DNA of 64,000 nucleotides from Bradyrhizobium sp. 21 (lineage in GTDB: Bacteria; Pseudomonadota; Alphaproteobacteria; Rhizobiales; Xanthobacteraceae): contig NZ_JADPJG010000002.1 in the NCBI RefSeq assembly GCF_023073335.1, forward strand, positions 308,172 through 372,171, read 5' to 3'. The notes under the pieces were generated by a model. That model saw only the letters and a list, made by a program, of their open reading frames with translations. It did not search any database and had not been told where the DNA came from. Every line of letters starts with the position of its first letter. The first letter of the stretch is position 1. Below, piece after piece: positions 62,630 through 64,000 of the stretch. A program made the translations under genes and the position numbers.

Positions 62630-64000
62630 GGCTGCTCCATCCGTCGATAGGCGTCGTGCAGCGTCGCAAGTGCATCGCCACCGGCGAAGACGAAGCCCGT
62701 GACGCCGGCCGCGCGCAGGGCCGCCTCGGCATCAGTCGGACGGCCTGCCAGATAGATATGTCGGCTACCTGCGGTTTGCAGGGCCTTCGCCGTGGGTTCG
62801 GCGTGTTCCGCATAGACCTTGTCGCTGGAACAAAGGCAGGCGAGCTCGGCACCGGAGGCCTTGAACGCGGCTACGAGCGTGGCCGGATCGGCAAAGCCCT
62901 CGCTGTCGACGGCCTGGATGCCGCCGGCCTCGAAGAAGCTTTTTGCGAAAGTCGCACGCGCGGTGAAATCGGCGGCCGTTCCGAGGTTCGCCAGAAACAC
63001 TTTCGGCCGCGCGCCGCGCGTCTTCAATGCCGCATCGGATTTGTCGCGCAACGCCTCGAACGGTTCCGCAAGCCGGATCGGCGGCAGCGCATCGAACTTG
63101 TATTTTTGCTCGCCGTAAGGTGCGAGCGCAATTGGCGTCGCCGCCAGCACCGCCGTCTCGCGCTCATGCAGGTTCGGAAACTCGCTGGCGCCGGTCAGCA
63201 CGTCGCGGCGCTTTGCGATGTTGGCGTCGCGCGATTTTCGCGCGGCCGCGACCTTGCTCTGGAACAGGCCCTGCTGAAGCGCGGCAAAGGCGCCGCCGGC
63301 CTTCTCGCTCTCCTGGAACAGCGCCCAGGCCGCTTCGCAGAGCTGCGCCGTCAACGTCTCGATGCCGCCTGCGCCAGCGGCGGGATCAGAGACCTTGGCG
63401 AGGTTGCTCTCTTCCAGCAGCAGGGCTTGCGTGTTGCGCGCAACGCGCCGCGCGAACGGGTCGGGCAGCCCGAGCGCCAATGTGTGCGGCAGCACGGTAA
63501 TCGCATTGGCGCCCGCGAGCCCCGCCGCGAACGTCGCGATGGTTGCGCGCAGCATGTTCACGTAAGGGTCGCGCTGCGTCAGCATGCGCCAGGCGGTGTC
63601 GGCGGCGATGAACAGCGGTTTTGGCGTGAGCCCGCAGGCCGTCTCGATGCGCGCCCACAGCAACCGCAGCGCGCGGAATTTTGCCATGGTCAAAAACTGG
63701 TCGGCATCGGCGGCGAGCCGCGTATAGACCATGCCCTGCGCCTGTTCCAGGGGAACGCCGGCGCCTTCGATCGCGCGCAGGTAAGCGACGCCGCAGGCGA
63801 GCACGAAGGCGAGCTCCTGCACCTCGGAGCCACCGGCGTCATGGATCACGCGGCCGTCGGCGGAAGCAAACGGCCCCTTGAAGCCGAGCGCGGCGAGGCC
63901 CTTGATGGCGCCGGTGACGGCCGGAACGATCTCGTGCCAAGTATAGGGGCTGTGGCCCCACACCGCGCCGGCCGCGAGCGGGTCGAGCCCGAAGCGGATG
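62626..64000 (-). CDS. mutA: Methylmalonyl-CoA mutase, small subunit (C-terminal part)
   Basis: The frame is open to the right window edge, so the N-terminus is missing; at least 457 residues are present. It shows the mutase barrel (WGHSPYTWHEIVPAV, VQELAFVLACGVAYLRAI, RLLWARIETACG, ITVLPHTLALGLPDPFARRVARN) and a degenerate C-terminal domain (PKVFLANLGTAADFTARATFAK). That domain lacks the DGHDRG cobalamin loop, as expected for the non-catalytic beta subunit. It forms a heterodimer with the large subunit encoded downstream. Confidence 0.9.
   Translation of the reverse strand, partial: IRFGLDPLAAGAVWGHSPYTWHEIVPAVTGAIKGLAALGFKGPFASADGRVIHDAGGSEVQELAFVLACGVAYLRAIEGAGVPLEQAQGMVYTRLAADADQFLTMAKFRALRLLWARIETACGLTPKPLFIAADTAWRMLTQRDPYVNMLRATIATFAAGLAGANAITVLPHTLALGLPDPFARRVARNTQALLLEESNLAKVSDPAAGAGGIETLTAQLCEAAWALFQESEKAGGAFAALQQGLFQSKVAAARKSRDANIAKRRDVLTGASEFPNLHERETAVLAATPIALAPYGEQKYKFDALPPIRLAEPFEALRDKSDAALKTRGARPKVFLANLGTAADFTARATFAKSFFEAGGIQAVDSEGFADPATLVAAFKASGAELACLCSSDKVYAEHAEPTAKALQTAGSRHIYLAGRPTDAEAALRAAGVTGFVFAGGDALATLHDAYRRMEQP

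Noticed and set aside
1..64000. CRISPR arrays, tRNA or rRNA genes, insertion sequences and prophage genes
   Set aside because: Looked for throughout; no regular repeat-spacer series, cloverleaf-like sequence, transposase or phage structural gene was seen.

Overview
The window is about 64 kb of high-GC, gene-dense chromosome. Gene content points to an alphaproteobacterium of the genus Bradyrhizobium or a very close relative. The evidence is a full hopanoid locus, an EcfF/OsrA-type sigma/anti-sigma pair with both expected cysteines, an imuA-imuB-dnaE2 cassette behind a GAAC-N7-GAAC LexA box, and repeat families that I recall as common in Bradyrhizobium. No rRNA, tRNA, phage, transposase or CRISPR array was seen, so this reads as core chromosome with a few small accessory insertions.

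Layout. 1-2.6 kb: the end of an RND/MMPL exporter, a methyltransferase and two small exported proteins. 2.7-17.4 kb: hopanoid genes hpnC-hpnD-hpnE-shc-hpnG on the plus strand, hpnH-ispH on the minus strand, and then hpnN and hpnO. They make hydroxysqualene, squalene and hopene, attach and process the C5 side chain, amino-modify it, and move hopanoids to the outer membrane. A divergent HxlR regulator/SDR oxidoreductase pair sits between hpnG and hpnH and is flanked by two look-alike terminators. 17.5-20.4 kb: an operon of metallophosphoesterase, cupredoxin, ECF sigma and zinc-finger anti-sigma. 20.5-25.2 kb: a GMC oxidoreductase, an M20 amidohydrolase and a PiT phosphate transporter.

25.3-33.8 kb is a DNA-damage island. 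A radical-SAM repair protein and a UdgX-type uracil-DNA glycosylase run one way and the imuA-imuB-dnaE2 mutasome runs the other, with one LexA box between them. A rhizobial palindromic repeat lies in frame inside imuB. 34-48.5 kb: a CoA transferase, an RND efflux adaptor/pump pair, LysE, an amidohydrolase, a P-loop kinase-like protein, a TolC-type channel, an enoyl-CoA hydratase, the EcfF/OsrA-like redox sigma pair and a DUF2336 protein. 48.5-53.1 kb: a diguanylate cyclase, then an ECF sigma, an anti-sigma factor and a lipoprotein-like S8 protease.

53.2-56.1 kb: a candidate three-hairpin small RNA, then a TIGR03809-like protein convergent with a Tat-exported beta-helix protein (TIGR03808-like), then a small hypothetical gene. 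56.1-64 kb: pyroglutamyl peptidase, MeaB, a HepT/MntA toxin-antitoxin pair with a decayed second copy nearby, a tricarboxylate-type solute-binding protein, and both methylmalonyl-CoA mutase subunits separated by a GFA-family gene. The last subunit runs off the window.

All names come from reading motifs, lengths and neighbourhood; no database search was run. Start codons were adjusted by hand where an internal ATG or GTG fitted the family, a signal peptide or a stop/start overlap better.
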